Of a stretch of DNA of 64,000 nucleotides, positions 21,208-33,283 are shown piece after piece. Origin of the DNA: Ceratobasidium sp. AG-K (lineage: Eukaryota > Basidiomycota > Agaricomycetes > Cantharellales > Ceratobasidiaceae); assembly GCA_037039685.1 (NCBI GenBank), contig JAWNGF010000001.1:5394001-5458000 (forward strand). The letters run 5' to 3'. The notes beneath the pieces are model-generated. The model saw nothing but the letters and a program-made list of their open reading frames with translations, did no database searches and was not told the DNA's origin. Numbering within the stretch: position 1 is the first letter of the stretch; each line of letters opens with the position of its first letter. The position numbers and the translations under genes are program-made.

Positions 21208-22576
21208 ATGAGCATATTGGTATCACGCACTCGCTCCAGCGTACGACCTTTGGCTTCAAGAATCTCCTTCAAGACCCAAGGTGGAACTAGATTAATTCCT
21301 ATATGCAGGACCATCTCTAGTGTTGTATGCCAAAAATTCCCGTCTAGAGCTCGCTATGTTCCCACCCAATGCCCAAATTCTGTTTTACTCCGAAGAGCCT
21401 TAGCTGTCCCGGTCGATATCCCCGCATATAAAGTTAATCCACCTCCTCCTGGGATGGAAGAAATTACATCGTCATCTTCCATTGCAGAAGACCTACCTCC
21501 GCTAGAAAAGTACATTTATGAGCGTATACTCAGCACTTGTTCGTCTCGAGTCGCTTCTCTTTCCCGCATACATACCGAATACAAGTCCAAGGCGGGACGC
21601 ACGCTGGATGCCCAGCTCCCATACGAATCTACGCCTAGCCCTGCAAGGAGGGTTCGGTCGCCGTCATCTGTCTCTCCGCTGGAAGATGATGGGGTGGTCG
21701 TGATTGCGCATCTTGCTGTCACAAAGGACGGTCAATGTCGGGTTACCTTGAGCTCTGGTTTCGCTTTGGCGTTGAATGGGAGAAACGAAGGCGATGGGGA
21801 TCAGTGTGTTGCAACGTGCTGTCATACGCTCGAGGGGGTATGTTTCCCGATGCTTGGTGTCTGCTTGACAGAGTTCAGTCGACTCTTTCACGGATCACAC
21901 GACCTATATCCCCAGATTTACTCTTGCCTCCTAGTGGCATCTATGTGATTCCTGCGTCTGGAGATCCTATACCAGTGGCGAACATCCATTCCAGTCTTCC
22001 CCGACACGATGTCATGCTTCTCTCGATTCCTTGTGAACCTCGGTTGCGTACTCTTCCGCTCTCTCCTTACCCAGCCCCAGACGGTAGTGCCCTCAGCGTT
22101 AGACTACTTTCTTCACCTGGTCGGCCAGAGGTACGGTCTGGAAACGAGCGAGAGGGATGGAACGAATGGTTGAATGGCCGGGCGTTACGGAAGTGGGCGA
22201 CTGAAGGAAAGGTGCTGGGGTACAGAGATCTCGCTGGAAGAGAGTCCAAGGTAGGAGTTTGCTTATGATTGGGATGACCAAGCTGAGACGCGTGGCTCAC
22301 TAGCCGGGAACATACGACGCGCTCTCACATATGTTATTCGACATCTTGCCTACCCCTGGCTCGTCGGGAGCTCCACTTGTAGACGAGCATGGTGCGGTCG
22401 TTGGAATGGCTCTGGGAACCAGGATGGATAATCGAGTGGAGGGAAACAGAGGGTGGGGTATACCAGCAGAGTTGATATACGAGGTAAGCTCGATGATGAA
22501 GTTTATTGAATTTGCTAATTCTATTATTGATAAGATGTTTAGTCTGCCCGGGCTCAATCTGAACAAAAATGAATAA
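21208..22576 (+). CDS. Trypsin-fold serine protease-like protein with mitochondrial-type N-terminus
   Basis: A protein of about 400 residues with a chymotrypsin-like fold. The start MSILVSRTRSSVRPLASRIS is basic and Ser-rich without acids, like a mitochondrial presequence. After a Pro-rich linker the catalytic triad can be proposed: His in CVATCCHTLEG, Asp in SLPRHDVMLLSIP, and Ser in TPGSSGAPLVDEHGAVVGM. The pattern G-S-S-G-x-P-L resembles the HtrA and V8 type of Ser site. An intron between HTLEG and STLSRITRP (GTATGT...TTCAG) restores the frame; two more lie near the C-terminus, which ends LNLNKNE. Activity and organelle are inference; many fungal relatives are annotated only as trypsin-like domain proteins. 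Its 3' end converges with the cation transporter. Confidence 0.72.
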
Positions 22577-22681
22577 GAAAAGCTTTGGGCACTGTGGGAA
22601 TTTTCTGTGCAAAGGAGGCGCAACGTCATCTTAACCAATGATGTAACTTAGACGCTCCGGGCCTTTTGGGCTGGAATTCCT

Positions 22682-24404
22682 TTAATCGTATTTACGGTGT
22701 TCCTAGAGGCCCTGTGGTTAGCAAGGCTACCGACAGCTTCGAGTGGTACATACAGGACGGTGAGTTGTCTCGTGGTCCACGTGGACGAATGCGCGTTCTA
22801 CCCCTGGGAGTGTCTCTAACTTATCCTGAAGCTGCTGCGAAATGTCGTGCGCCTTCCAAAGTGGTGTATCGGCATGCATCACAATGTCCACCTCGACGAA
22901 GTAGTTGGGGCCACTCTGAATACGCTCGCGTTAGATGGAGCAACTAAGCAAAATCGAGAGACGAACATGGTAGGCCCGAACAGTGTCCAAGCACTGGATA
23001 TCGTCGCTGAATGTTGCCGCTTTGTAGATAACGAGCTGCAGAAACTCGTGTGGCGCAGACTTGCCGGCAAGTAATTCGAACTCGCCGTAAATGGTGCGTC
23101 CCCACGAACCCATGACGCCCAAGGAGATTATGAGCGCACCCATAGGATCCAGCCCTATTTCAGCGGGAAGTATTAGTGTACCATTTTTACGTCTATACAT
23201 GGCATAGGCACGTACACCACTTGAGCTTGGCACCACCAGCTGAGGTCAAGATACCGAACCCATTGATGAATAGATCATTCCTATGATCCTCCCATAGCAT
23301 GCGAACCTGCGACGAGGAGTTGCGGAGGGCATAACAGTAGCAGAAGAGGGCGAACTTGACACCTACATGCCATTCTGAGTAAGCACATCGGAGATCACGG
23401 AGAAAGTATGCACTAACCAAAGGCAGTCGCAACAGCGATGATCGAGGGAACATGTAGCTTGTTGGTTTCGTCTCCATTGTGGTCGGCAAGCGCACGCACG
23501 GATTCTACGAGAATGACAAGGTTGACTGCTGCCATCCTGCGTCGTAGTTTAGGGCGGTGAATATGTCCAATATTGCTGTAACAACTCACAAAGCTCCTGT
23601 TGGGGCGGTTTTTGAGCAGGCGCGCAGACTAGAAACTAATATAGTACAGACCGTAGGAAATGTTGCCGATCGTCTCGAGACGGCTGCCTCCGACAGGCCA
23701 TTTGTTGGTATCGAGTTTGTTGGCCTTTTTATGAAGCCAATAAAGCACAAGGTTGGAGCCAGGGTCAAACACAGAGTCGATGCATGTTGCCAGCAAGGAG
23801 AGCGACCCAGAGCTAATGGCAGCGTACACTGTGGTTGAGGCTGTTAAAAACTAGTTCGCTGGGGGTGTGGATCCGGACATACGTTGTAGTGCTGAGAGGG
23901 CTACGTTGGAGAGGAGAGAAGCCCAGACTGCGATGCGAACCTAGGGAAGGCTTCAGCACACCCCAGACACAGCGAGAATTGAGAACGTACTGGAAGCCTA
24001 TCCTCTTCTTCGGCCTCTTTTGCTTCAGCAGTATGTGCCTCCATAGGCTTCAGTAGCGAGCCGATGAGCTACGCATCTTCAGCTCCGAACACCAGAATAC
24101 CCATTTAGAGAATACGTACATCATTCTGTCCTCGTTGATACTCCTCCAGTTTCTTCCCTATTTTGTTTCTTTTTCGCAAATCCGATAGCTCATTGTCGGT
24201 CTTTATAGCCGACCGGAAGGAGAATGGGTCGCTCGCGTCAGTCAACGCAGACCGAACTTCAATATCCGTGGAAAAGTTCTTCAAGCTATTCCCGGTTTTA
24301 GCTTGGTAGGGCGAGTAAGGTTGCCCAGGTGAGCTGAATGTCTCTAGCTGAATTGCTGTTGACGACATGGTTTGGGCGACGAGGGGAGCGGCAAGCTGGA
24401 GCAT
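22682..24404 (-). CDS. Cation diffusion facilitator, Mn/Fe-type
   Basis: A proton-coupled metal exporter of the CDF family with six membrane helices. Exons give a polar N-terminus ([20 protein letters not shown]), a basic [17 protein letters not shown] linker, and helix 2 with [20 protein letters not shown] then DP, holding the motif D-x3-D (DSVFD). Helix 5 reads [19 protein letters not shown], again D-x3-D. CDF members selective for Zn carry His-x3-Asp at these sites; D-x3-D is the Mn (or Fe) pattern. The C-terminal cytosolic domain ends in [20 protein letters not shown] and [16 protein letters not shown], the last residues after a short terminal intron (stop TAA 22682-22684). An alternative start lies at 24368. 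The upstream neighbour on the same strand is a copper transporter. Confidence 0.88.
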
Positions 24405-24654
24405 CAGCGCGCTTAGTTGCGAGTATTTAATCAGGGACGATTGGTAATCTTGCCGGCAGATTTCCCGTCAACGTGCGCACGCGTCTCGGTTTCCCCATTC
24501 GTGTTGTCCTTGGCCCATACGTCGTATGGAAGCCTTACGCTATCCAGATATCCATTTTTTTCGATCTACGAATCACACATACACCTCAGAAACCAAATTA
24601 GTTCCACTCGTAAATTGGATGCGTTCAATGGGGTGGCTATGCAATGTGTCTCAA

Positions 24655-25399
24655 CTAATGATTTTTCTCAACCGTGAACCTTCCAAACATAATTTCTCCT
24701 ATAGCCGTCCCAGCAATGATGCTAATAATATATGCTCCGTTGAAAGACCTGCCGTAACAATGTCAATAAGTGCGTAACATAAATCTGCCAAGTGCACTTA
24801 CATTACGGCCAACATTATGGCATAGACAAAAAACGACTGAACCACAAACAAACTACCACGAACGAGTTCGTGCGACCATACAAAAGGCGCTACTGTCCTC
24901 GGACGCTGAGTAGATAGGGGTCTAATGCCCAAGAATGGCGACGTTTGAGAGGTAGTTGTGAGAGTCGAGACCTCTTCGATGCCCGTGTTCTGATCCACGC
25001 GAGGGGTTTCTATTTTAGATGCCACGGTGCGCGGGGTTTGTCTCTGCAGAGCTTGTTGTCTAAAGTTACAGACTATTTGTCAGAAGTTAAACTTGGTGAC
25101 CTGGGCTCGGCTGACCGATGAATGAGCTGGTACGCAAATATTCCCCTCGCACCCGCCACAGCACGCTCGAGTATAGCAAGGACGACAAGAGCAATACAAG
25201 CGCCCGCAATGGCGCCTTTTGAGATAGGCGCTACTGTATCGAAGAATAGATAGTCACCACCTGTAAAGTGAAGATACGGTATCATCATTGCCATCGATTC
25301 TGAGCTCGTGTTGCTCGAAGAACCGGACATATCCATAGCTCTGACTGAGGAGAGTAGTATAATATTGAGACAAAGGGGCATCGCGCGTAAACGTTGCAT
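24655..25399 (-). CDS. Ctr-family copper transporter
   Basis: A high-affinity Cu(I) importer of the Ctr family, which works as a trimer. The start chosen (25399) gives MQRLRAMPLCLNIILLSSVR, a signal-like segment, followed by a Met-rich extracellular motif (MDMSGSSSNTSSESMAMM). Helix 1 is APISKGAIAGACIALVVLAI. A long cytosolic loop (SLTSDK to RTVAPFVWSHEL) leads to helix 2 with the essential M-x3-M (YAIMLAVMTFN). Helix 3 has the G-x3-G packing motif (IIAGTAIGEIMFGRF). The end is EKNH. All three signature elements of Ctr proteins are present. Upstream frame extension lacks an ATG. The gene lies head-to-tail with the CDF exporter, and its promoter is shared with the divergent aminotransferase gene. 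Confidence 0.9.
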
Positions 25400-25905
25400 T
25401 TTTGCCGAGTAGGCGTTAGAGGGGATGCGGTCGAAGGGCAAGGGTGGAATTCCTGATGGGGCCTTTTATAAACCGCAAGCACGTTATATATGGCAACTCG
25501 TGGGACCGTTGCTGCGCTCGCGAATAAACTAGTGTTGGAACCCCCAGTCGATTTTTTTGCCCTCGCGGTCTTAGAGTGGCCAAGCGCCCTCCGTGAAGCG
25601 GGCGAGCAACAAACTCCTCATGGCCGTTGCCTGGGAGAGCCAGAGCCAGGTTGAATGATGCGTTGACGAGGAATTGCCAGGATCACCACGTTGAATATAC
25701 ACTCGAGCAAGACTTCGAGGATTATAACTGTGGCAGACGTGATTAGGAGCATAGCAAAGAAGAGAACGAGGGCGAGTAGGTCACGCTGAGCGATTTCTGC
25801 GCTTCCATGGACTCGGCGCTTGCCAGGGCCCTGAGTGGCCCTGAGCATCCCTGGTGGCTATGCTAGACTTGACTCGGACCGTCGGACGTTTCCTCCTACA
25901 CTACC
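25400..25905. other. Divergent promoter: copper transporter and aminotransferase
   Basis: About 500 bases between two divergent genes. TATAAA-like sequences are seen on the minus side (TTATAAA near 25466). A minus-strand frame of 76 codons here has no family support. Confidence 0.45.
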
Positions 25906-27636
25906 ATGGCCTCGTTCCTACGTGCTTCCCTTCGCGCCCACCTCAGAGCTGGCATCAGGCCCACCTTCGTACAGCCATGCAGGACATTTGTCGTGTCGCG
26001 TCTCCGCCGAGAGGCAAAGTTGGATTCGATGACAGGGGAGCTCACGGCTCTGCCTGATATCGAGGTGAGTTTCAGTTCGATAAATTATTACACTGGCTGC
26101 TACTGACTTGGCCAAACCATTAGGTATCTAAGCTCCAGATACAAAAGAATGACAAACCCAAACCTATTCCTGCGTTGTCGAGTCTCGTATTCGGTCACAC
26201 TTTTGTGAGTTGAAGTGCGCGTTTAAGATCCGGATCATTTACGTCTCACCAGACCGACCACATGATCACGGTCCCTTGGACTGCTATCTCGGGATGGGGC
26301 GCGCCTGCCATTGTGCCATGTAAGCGCACGCGCTATTCCTTTTTTGACCGCTTTAACCATTCTTTAGACGCTCCCTTGGCACTCGACCCCTCGTGCACCG
26401 TGTTCCATTATGCGCAAACGATATTCGAGGGAATGAAAGCCTACCGTGACGAACATAACAAAGTCACACTCTTCCGGCCAGACATGAACATGAAGGCATG
26501 TTCTGTTCCATATACTGGACCTAGTTTCTCATATCTGGATGTAGCGAATGAACCGAAGCGCTGCTCGCATTTCCCTTCCGGTATGTCGCCCCTTATGGTA
26601 CATCACTCGTCCTTCACGTACATTTTAGACCTTCAACGGCGAGGCCCTCCTGGAACTCATCAAGACCCTCGTCAAACTTGACTCACACTGGATTCCAACA
26701 GAACCGGGCCATAGTCTGTACATTCGGCCGACGCTCAGTACGTTTTCAAATTCTTGCGATAAGTTCTATGACTGATTGAATCCCATCAGTCGGCACACAG
26801 CGCGCACTTGGTGTGGGACCACCAAACGAAGCCTTGCTGTTCGTGATTTGCAGCCCAGTAGGACCGTATTATAAGAATGGATTCAAGCCTGTCCGGTTAC
26901 TTGCGACGACCGAGTTTATTCGTGCCGCGCCCGGTGGCACCGGGGGATTCAAACTTGGAGCCAATTATGCGCCGGGTGTAGTGCCGCAGGTCTTGGCTGC
27001 GCAGCAAGGATATGACCAGAACTTATGGCTGCATGGCGAGGAGCACTATGTGACCGAGGTGAATATATTGGTTATATTTATATTTTATGTTTCACGACTG
27101 ACGTTTTGGGAAGGTCGGAACGATGAATCTCCTTGTCGCATTTAAACACTCCGATGGCACCGCGGAACTTGCTACTCCTCCGCTGGAAGACCTTATTCTT
27201 CCTGGTGTAACGCGGGACTCGGTCTTGGCGCTCGCGAGGGGTCATGAGTCTGGCAAAGCGCGTATTCCCGGGCTGCCCGACAAGTTGAAGGTATCGGAAC
27301 GTCACATCAAGATGTCAGAAATCAAGGCCGCCGCGAATGCGGGTAACTTGCTCGAGGTGTTTGGTGCAGGTAAGCACAGTCAGCCAGCTCGCTTAAGAGG
27401 GGTTCGATAACAAGATCTGTTCAGGCACAGCTGCGATCGTATGCCCCGTCAAGGAGATAGGATACCAAGGAGAAGATATCAAAGTCCCCGTTGGTGATGG
27501 CGGTATGGGCCCAATTTGCAGGGCTATTCTTGACCAAATCGTGGCGCGACAAATGGGAACTATTGAAAGCGACTGGAGCGTAGTGGTTACTGAAGGCACC
27601 AAAGGGAGCTTGAAAGGCCCCAATCCTATCGCTTGA
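25906..27636 (+). CDS. Branched-chain amino acid aminotransferase, mitochondrial type
   Basis: A PLP enzyme that exchanges the amino group between leucine, isoleucine or valine and 2-oxoglutarate, the last step of their synthesis and the first of their breakdown. The N-terminus MASFLRASLRAHLRAGIRPT is Arg-rich and acid-free, a likely mitochondrial presequence. Then come VSKLQIQKNDKPKPIPALSS, DHMITVPW, the family motif CTVFHYAQTIFEGMKAYRD, TLFRPDMNMKRMNRSAARI (across a GC-AG intron), the PLP-lysine region GGTGGFKLGANYAPGVVPQ, EEHYVTEVGTMNLLVAF and the C-terminal EIKAAANAGNLLEVFGAGTA. Length (about 420 residues) and motif order fit fungal BAT1/BAT2. Six or seven introns interrupt it. The promoter region is shared with the copper transporter. 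Confidence 0.93.
26496..26544 (+). other. GC-AG intron inside the aminotransferase gene
   Basis: Removing GCATGT...GATGTAG (49 bases) joins ATG-AAG to CGA-ATG-AAC-CGA, giving MKRMNRSAAR, which the family demands. Reading through the region gives unrelated residues. The donor is AAG|GCATGT, a GC rather than GT donor. Confidence 0.8.
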
Positions 27637-27797
27637 GTGCGGTAGATAGTGCTTATTTTGTGTGTAGACGTCTAGAGTACGACATACATGAGGAATATGA
27701 AATAGTTTAATACAAGAAAGACATCCGAGAAGCAAATCTATACATCTAATGGCTGGAAGGGCGAGTGAGTATTTTCCTGTGTTGATTGATTTTTGGC

Positions 27798-29881
27798 CTA
27801 CCTAGTCAGGGCAATTAGCCTGAACTCGTGCCCTCCCGAGGGATCATTGGTCTTCTCTAGAATCTTACAGCCGACTTGAGCCGGACCAGGGTTATATCCT
27901 TGGATAATGTAACCACCCCTATCAAATCGTAAAGTTTAAGACAACTCCCAGGATGCGAGCAAGAGTTTTACTAACCTAGCGATATTGCTGAAACAACGCG
28001 TCAAAGGAAGCATGATCAGGGTTGAGCCGTGTTAGGATATGAATGGACTTACAGAGGTTCTTCCCAATACCCATCAAACGTCTCGCCGCCCCCGTTGTCC
28101 TCCCCGACCCAACAGCGAACCATACCCATCCCGAACGCCTTGGAACGCAAGTACTCGAGCTTTATCACGCCCATGGGGCCAACATGGATGTCGAACGTGA
28201 CAACCGCACCTGGCTCACGGCCCACCAGATAAGACTTGTCTTTCCAACTCCATTCGGACCAGCCAGTGGTGTGGGACGGTTGGAGGGGATGCTTTTTCGA
28301 TCGCATAGACAAGCATGTTGATTCAACATGTTCAACGCGCACGTCCGGGGCGTATCCTTGGAACAAACGGAGCTAGATATGCATGAGCCTTGCTTGAACC
28401 GGTTCACTGGCGTGGTGTACATACGCGAGGCACTCGCTCCATAAATTCGATCGTTGGGAGTAGCCCATTACTGGAAACAAACGGCTCTACTGGGTGAGCG
28501 TCCTCGGCGGCTATTTGGCAAGTCACGCGCTGCATGTATGCGATCAATAAATCTGCCATCATTTTGTGCCCGACCCGGTTGATCTACCCCGCAAATTTTA
28601 ATCCCGCTTTTCACTTCCAGTGGGCACGGACTTACGTGTCTGAGATCAGGGGGCCAGTCTTGAGGAGCCGGGGGGTAGGCATGGAAAAACTCGTGGACGA
28701 GGTTATTGTGTTCTAGGAGGTGGTTGAGCAAGACGTGGCGCAGGCTGACCACAGGTGTATCATAGTATTGTGCAACCGCTATGCACTAGGTTAGTATAAA
28801 ATCAAGTTCGACACACCAAAATTTGCATACCTAAGTGATAGTCTCCGCCAGTCGCAAGATATTCGAAGAAGATGGACATAACATGGGCGTTTATGATAGC
28901 GGGTTGGCTGGGTAGCTGAAGGAGAAGTCGAAGGAGCCACTCGTAAGACTTGGCAGCGTCTTCGTTCCTTTGGTATTCCAAATATTTTATAATTTAACTC
29001 AACAGTTATTGAGTCCACATTACCTGAGATCGTTAATGGACATCTCGATGATAACCAAATCGACGTCCTGGTCTGTTAGAGTGTGCCCCGATTAGAACCA
29101 CATTTTTGAATTGCATAGCTCCGCGACCCTTACCAATGTGTTCGAACGCACAAACAGAAAAGTAGTCTGTACCAGTTGCGGGAACGGCGCCGTTGACAAA
29201 CACGTTTTTCTCGTGCCTGGCGCCCATATCAATCCAAGTGCGCCCCAGATACTCAAAGACTCACGGGTAAGTTGTGTTCCACCAAGTGAAAAATATATCG
29301 GTCCAATACTCGGGATGTACAACACCATGACCATGGGTGACTGAGGACGGTCAACGTAAGACTCATATGAATGATGACGCGACCTTACCCGAACCACCCA
29401 GCACGCCAATATTGATAGGCTGCCCCGAAGCGGCCTTGCGAAGAATACGCTTCAATCGGGCGTTGCTACCTTCAAAGCCGCGAGAACGCTGCAAATTATG
29501 TTGTCTAACATGCCACAGCAGTGGAATAGTTAACTGGAGGTGACAGTATATAGACAACTATTTCACGCACCCGTATTCTTTGCACAAGACATCGTCGGCT
29601 CCGCACTCATGACAGTATCCAGGTCCAGCGGGAGCGGGGATCACGGTCTCTACCGCAGTCACAGTCCGTGTCGCAGTAGTTGTGAGTGGCGTGCAATCCT
29701 TCTCCAAGATAACTGTGTGCTGCTCAAGCGATGACGGGGGTCGTGGATCGCCTAGCGAAGGGACCAGCCTGTCAAGCCAACCACCATGGGAAGACCCGTT
29801 GAGGATAATAAATGTGGTGACGGCAGCATAGACAAGACAAAACGCAGTCACAAAGAGTGAGGCGCGCGGAGAGCGCAACAT
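27798..29881 (-). CDS. SGNH-hydrolase, type II membrane protein, copy A
   Basis: A likely esterase or acetylesterase-like enzyme of the SGNH/GDSL fold facing the secretory lumen. A short N-terminus and one membrane helix (RASLFVTAFCLVYAAVTTFI) precede a Thr-rich stalk (TTTATRTVTAVETVIPAPAG) and a Cys motif (GYCHECGADDVLCKEYG). Block I is INIGVLGGSGSVTHGHG, the GGS replacing the GDS nucleophile motif; block V is DLRHINRVGHKMMADLL after an intron, supplying the Asp-x-x-His pair. A C-terminal domain with ARSKKHPLQP and WSWKDKSYLVGREPG follows, ending GHEFRLIALTR. About eight introns are visible. The same exon layout is repeated in the next gene. Substrate is unknown; a role on cell-wall or glycan esters is only inferred from fold and topology. 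Confidence 0.75.
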
Positions 29882-30362
29882 TGAGATGAAGGAGACAGCA
29901 GAGAGCGGGGGGTGGAGCGAGGACCCCGCCAAGAGCCCAAGGCACGGGCATTTTCATTGGCTCCTGGCGCCAACGGAACGTATCGTGTTGCCGGACGGTT
30001 CGAGTGCGACCATATCAATTATCCAAGGACATCGGTTATATTGCATTTCCTTCTGTCAGGGTTGAAGGAGCCTCGAGAGTGTGATTGTTCGGCGTCGAGA
30101 AGATAATCACATGACCTTCCTTTTTCTTTTTTTTTTTTTTTTGGATACTATTTATAAGGCTCACATGACCTTCCACCAAGAAACCCGCATTTGTCCTGCT
30201 CCTGATTTGCCCAATTCAGTCTAGTGCTTGCTGCGTCGTGATTAGCGTTTGATACGTGGTGGAGGGTGTGCCTTAGAGTCACTCATTCCTGCCTCGAAAA
30301 CACCAAAGACATATACATTACGGTGGAGTTCTCCACAAGAAATTATAACGGATGGCGCATTT
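29882..30362. other. Spacer between the tandem SGNH genes
   Basis: About 480 bases holding the promoter of copy A and the 3' UTR of copy B. It contains a T-rich tract (near 30120-30142). Confidence 0.45.
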
Positions 30363-32604
30363 CTACGCCTTCTTTACCCACAGCGAATCACAGAACCAAC
30401 AAGATTTATGCACTATGATCGGGGCTTTCGTTAGCAACGTTATGGACCGATCGCGAGTGACGTACCTAGTCAATGAGATGAGTCTAAACTCGTGTCCTCC
30501 GCCCGGGTCTGCTGTCTCCTCTAGAACCTCGCACGTCACTTCGTGAGAGCCAGCTGAGACGTCACTGGCGATATCAGCATCTCTATTCATAAGCTATCAG
30601 CGTTAGCCCAGGCGTCATCCGAACCATCGACCAACCTAGCAATATTCCTACGCCAAGGAGGTGAGCAAAGAAACAACATGCACGACACTATCGTACTTAC
30701 AACCCGTCCTGATTCCACCACCCATCGATTTTGGTTGCCCTAGCCTCATTATTATCCACCCAGCACTTGACACTCCCCAGCCCAAATGTTTTACTCTGCA
30801 GGTACGAGGCCTTGACCACACCCATGGGACCGACAGTGATTGAAAACGTCGCACGAGAGCCGGGCTCTTTGGCAACAAGATAGGCCTTGTCCTTCCATGC
30901 CCAATCGAACCAGCCTTGCTGTTGAATTGGCTTGAGAGGATGCTTTTTGCTCCGAGCGGACAAACAAGCCGTCTTGACTGGAGGCACGCGTTCGTCGCGA
31001 ACGTATTTTTGGAACATCCGTAACTGAACAGACGGCAACGTTCAGTGGGCTAACAACGGATGCTGGCTAAATTTTACCCTTGGCACCTCGCCCATTTCAT
31101 TCGGGCCCGGAATCGTGTTGGCCATGGACTGGAACTCGAGCACAGAGGGGTTGGCTTTGAGCCTGGCTTGAGCGCATATTTGACGTTGCATATATGCAAT
31201 AAGTAGGTCGGCCATCATTTTGTGTCCCACTCGGTTTATCTTCGCGGCCAAACTTAGTATTTAAGCAATAAAATCAGTTTGATACGCACGTGTCGAAGGT
31301 CGGTCTCACTCTCAGGTTGAAATGGAGGGAGGCGGTGGAACATGTCTCGGTCCAGCTCGGGATTCTCGAGGATGTGATATAGAGCGACATTGCGAAGACT
31401 AATCGTTGGCAGGTCGTAATATTCTGCTACGCCTAGCAAACCGTCAAGACGATTCATCAGTGCTTTCGCCCTGGGAGCTTACCTGTGTGTAGGTCGCCGC
31501 CCATTGAGATTTGGTCAAAGCTAAGCGCAATCACTTGGGCGTTGACGACAGCTGGCTTGTTGGGTAGTTCAAGAAGCATCCGGACAAGCCATTCGTAGTT
31601 TCTAGCAAAGTGGTCGTCCCTGGGTTTGAAAGTTGTAAGTGCATGCGAGGCGTGTAAAGACATGCGTACCTTGGGTCATTGATCGCCATTTCAATAATGA
31701 CCAAGTCAACCTCTTCGTCTGAGAAGGAATGAGCGAAGCCCTCGGTTAAATAGAACACATTCATACCTATATGTTCGAGAGCGCACAGGGAATAGTAGTC
31801 GGACGTAATGGCGGGGACTGCTCCATTGATAAAAACGTTCTTTTCGTGCCTACGCACCAAGTAAGGTTAACGACATCGTCAACTTGCGTAGAAGATAGGC
31901 TCACGGGAAGGTGGCGTTCCACCATTCGAAAAAGATATCTGTCCAATATTCCGGATGCACTATGCCGTGTCCGGCAGTAACTAGAGAGGTAGCTGACTGA
32001 ACTTCTGTTCAATGGTTGAAACTGTTATGCGTACCTGAGCCTCCCAGAACACCAACGTTAATAGGATGACCATCAGCAGCCTTTTGAAGAACACGGCGCA
32101 GTCTTGTGTTGGGGCCTTCGTACGCTCGGGATCTTTCGAGGTTATGCTGGCTGGAAATTAGAAGTCACTTTGTTAGCTTGTTATAAAACCTTATCTAAAG
32201 GCAAGGGTCTACCCATATTGTTTACACAAACGGTCATCGGGTCCACATTCTTCGCAATAACCAGGAAGTCCTTCGGTAGTTGCTCTGGATACTGCGACCG
32301 TTTGCACGGCCGTGATGGTAGAGGTGACTGTTTCTGTCGCTGTCGCAGTAGTTGTTACGAGCACTGTTTTGGGGTAGTGTACAACTCGTGTGCGGGTAAA
32401 ATACTTTGGAGCAGGGGGTTTTTGGAGGTATGGGTCGGCCTCGAAGTTATTCTGGGTATGCTTGAGTTCGAGGAGCTCTGCGGCTCCAAGTTGGTCTACG
32501 ATAGCATTGCGAGTTGATTCGTTTGAGATGAGTAAAGATATTGTGATGAGATTGAAAACCAAGAGAATGGCGACAGTAGGAGAACACACGAATCGTCGCG
32601 CCAT
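30363..32604 (-). CDS. SGNH-hydrolase, type II membrane protein, copy B
   Basis: The tandem paralogue of copy A with the same plan: membrane helix near the N-terminus (VAILLVFNLITISLLI), a Thr-rich stalk (TTTATATETVTSTITAVQTV), the Cys motif GYCEECGPDDRLCKQYG, block I INVGVLGGSGS, HPEYWTDIFFEWWNATFP, EKNVFINGAVPAITSDYYSL, DLVIIEMAINDP, and block V DLRHINRVGHKMMADLLIAY. The C-terminal domain has SARSKKHPLKPIQQQGWFDW. Where copy A stops directly after LTR, copy B has TAC instead of TAG, so the frame either runs 29 codons further to 30363 or a GTACGT donor there starts one more intron. About eight introns. It is divergent from the second MFS gene. The function is as uncertain as for copy A. Confidence 0.75.
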
Positions 32605-33283
32605 GGCAGACGAGGGGGAAACGGCCGCAAGAACTTATGAGCTTACGGTTCAGCCCTACCCTGTCCCAATCGCGAGCCTGTCGCGATGCTCAATTTTCAA
32701 ATGGCTCACGACTCCGTTTCACCTGAAAATGACGTAGGTGTTTATACAGTAGACAAACCTGTTGAGTTGACGTCGCAAGTCGGTGGATGTTTTGTACTGA
32801 AATTGATTTGTCCCGCACAACTCTTTTTGAGTGCCTGGTGACAGCTTGCATTTATGCAGGTTGCAATTCAGTAGGTTAAATTATAACTTGCATCTATCTA
32901 GAGAATCAAAGATAGCGCAATGCATTAAGCAACTAGCTACAACACAATCGAAGAGCATTGTGGCCGGCCGTCGCCTAGCAGAAGAATTCACCAGCACCAT
33001 TCTCTCACTTTGTAGACACTACCAATCATAACGTGTTGGTGGTTTTGAATCTTTTCCCGGAGCTTCAAATGCGTCCAGCGATTCGCAAATAACTTCGCCA
33101 CTTGAAGAGCCGAGAACCCTGAAATGAAATCTTAGCTATGATTTTGAATTACCCGAAATCTTTATGATTCACTCCCAAGCTCCGGATATTTACGGCCACC
33201 TCCCACGCGGAAAAGTGATGAGAGACAGGTAGTCTGGGGTTCAGCATAGATCTATGTCCCCCTTCTTCAGCTGAACGACCACG
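32605..33283. other. Divergent promoter region: SGNH copy B and MFS 2
   Basis: About 680 bases with promoters for both flanking genes. No reading frame with family support. Confidence 0.45.
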
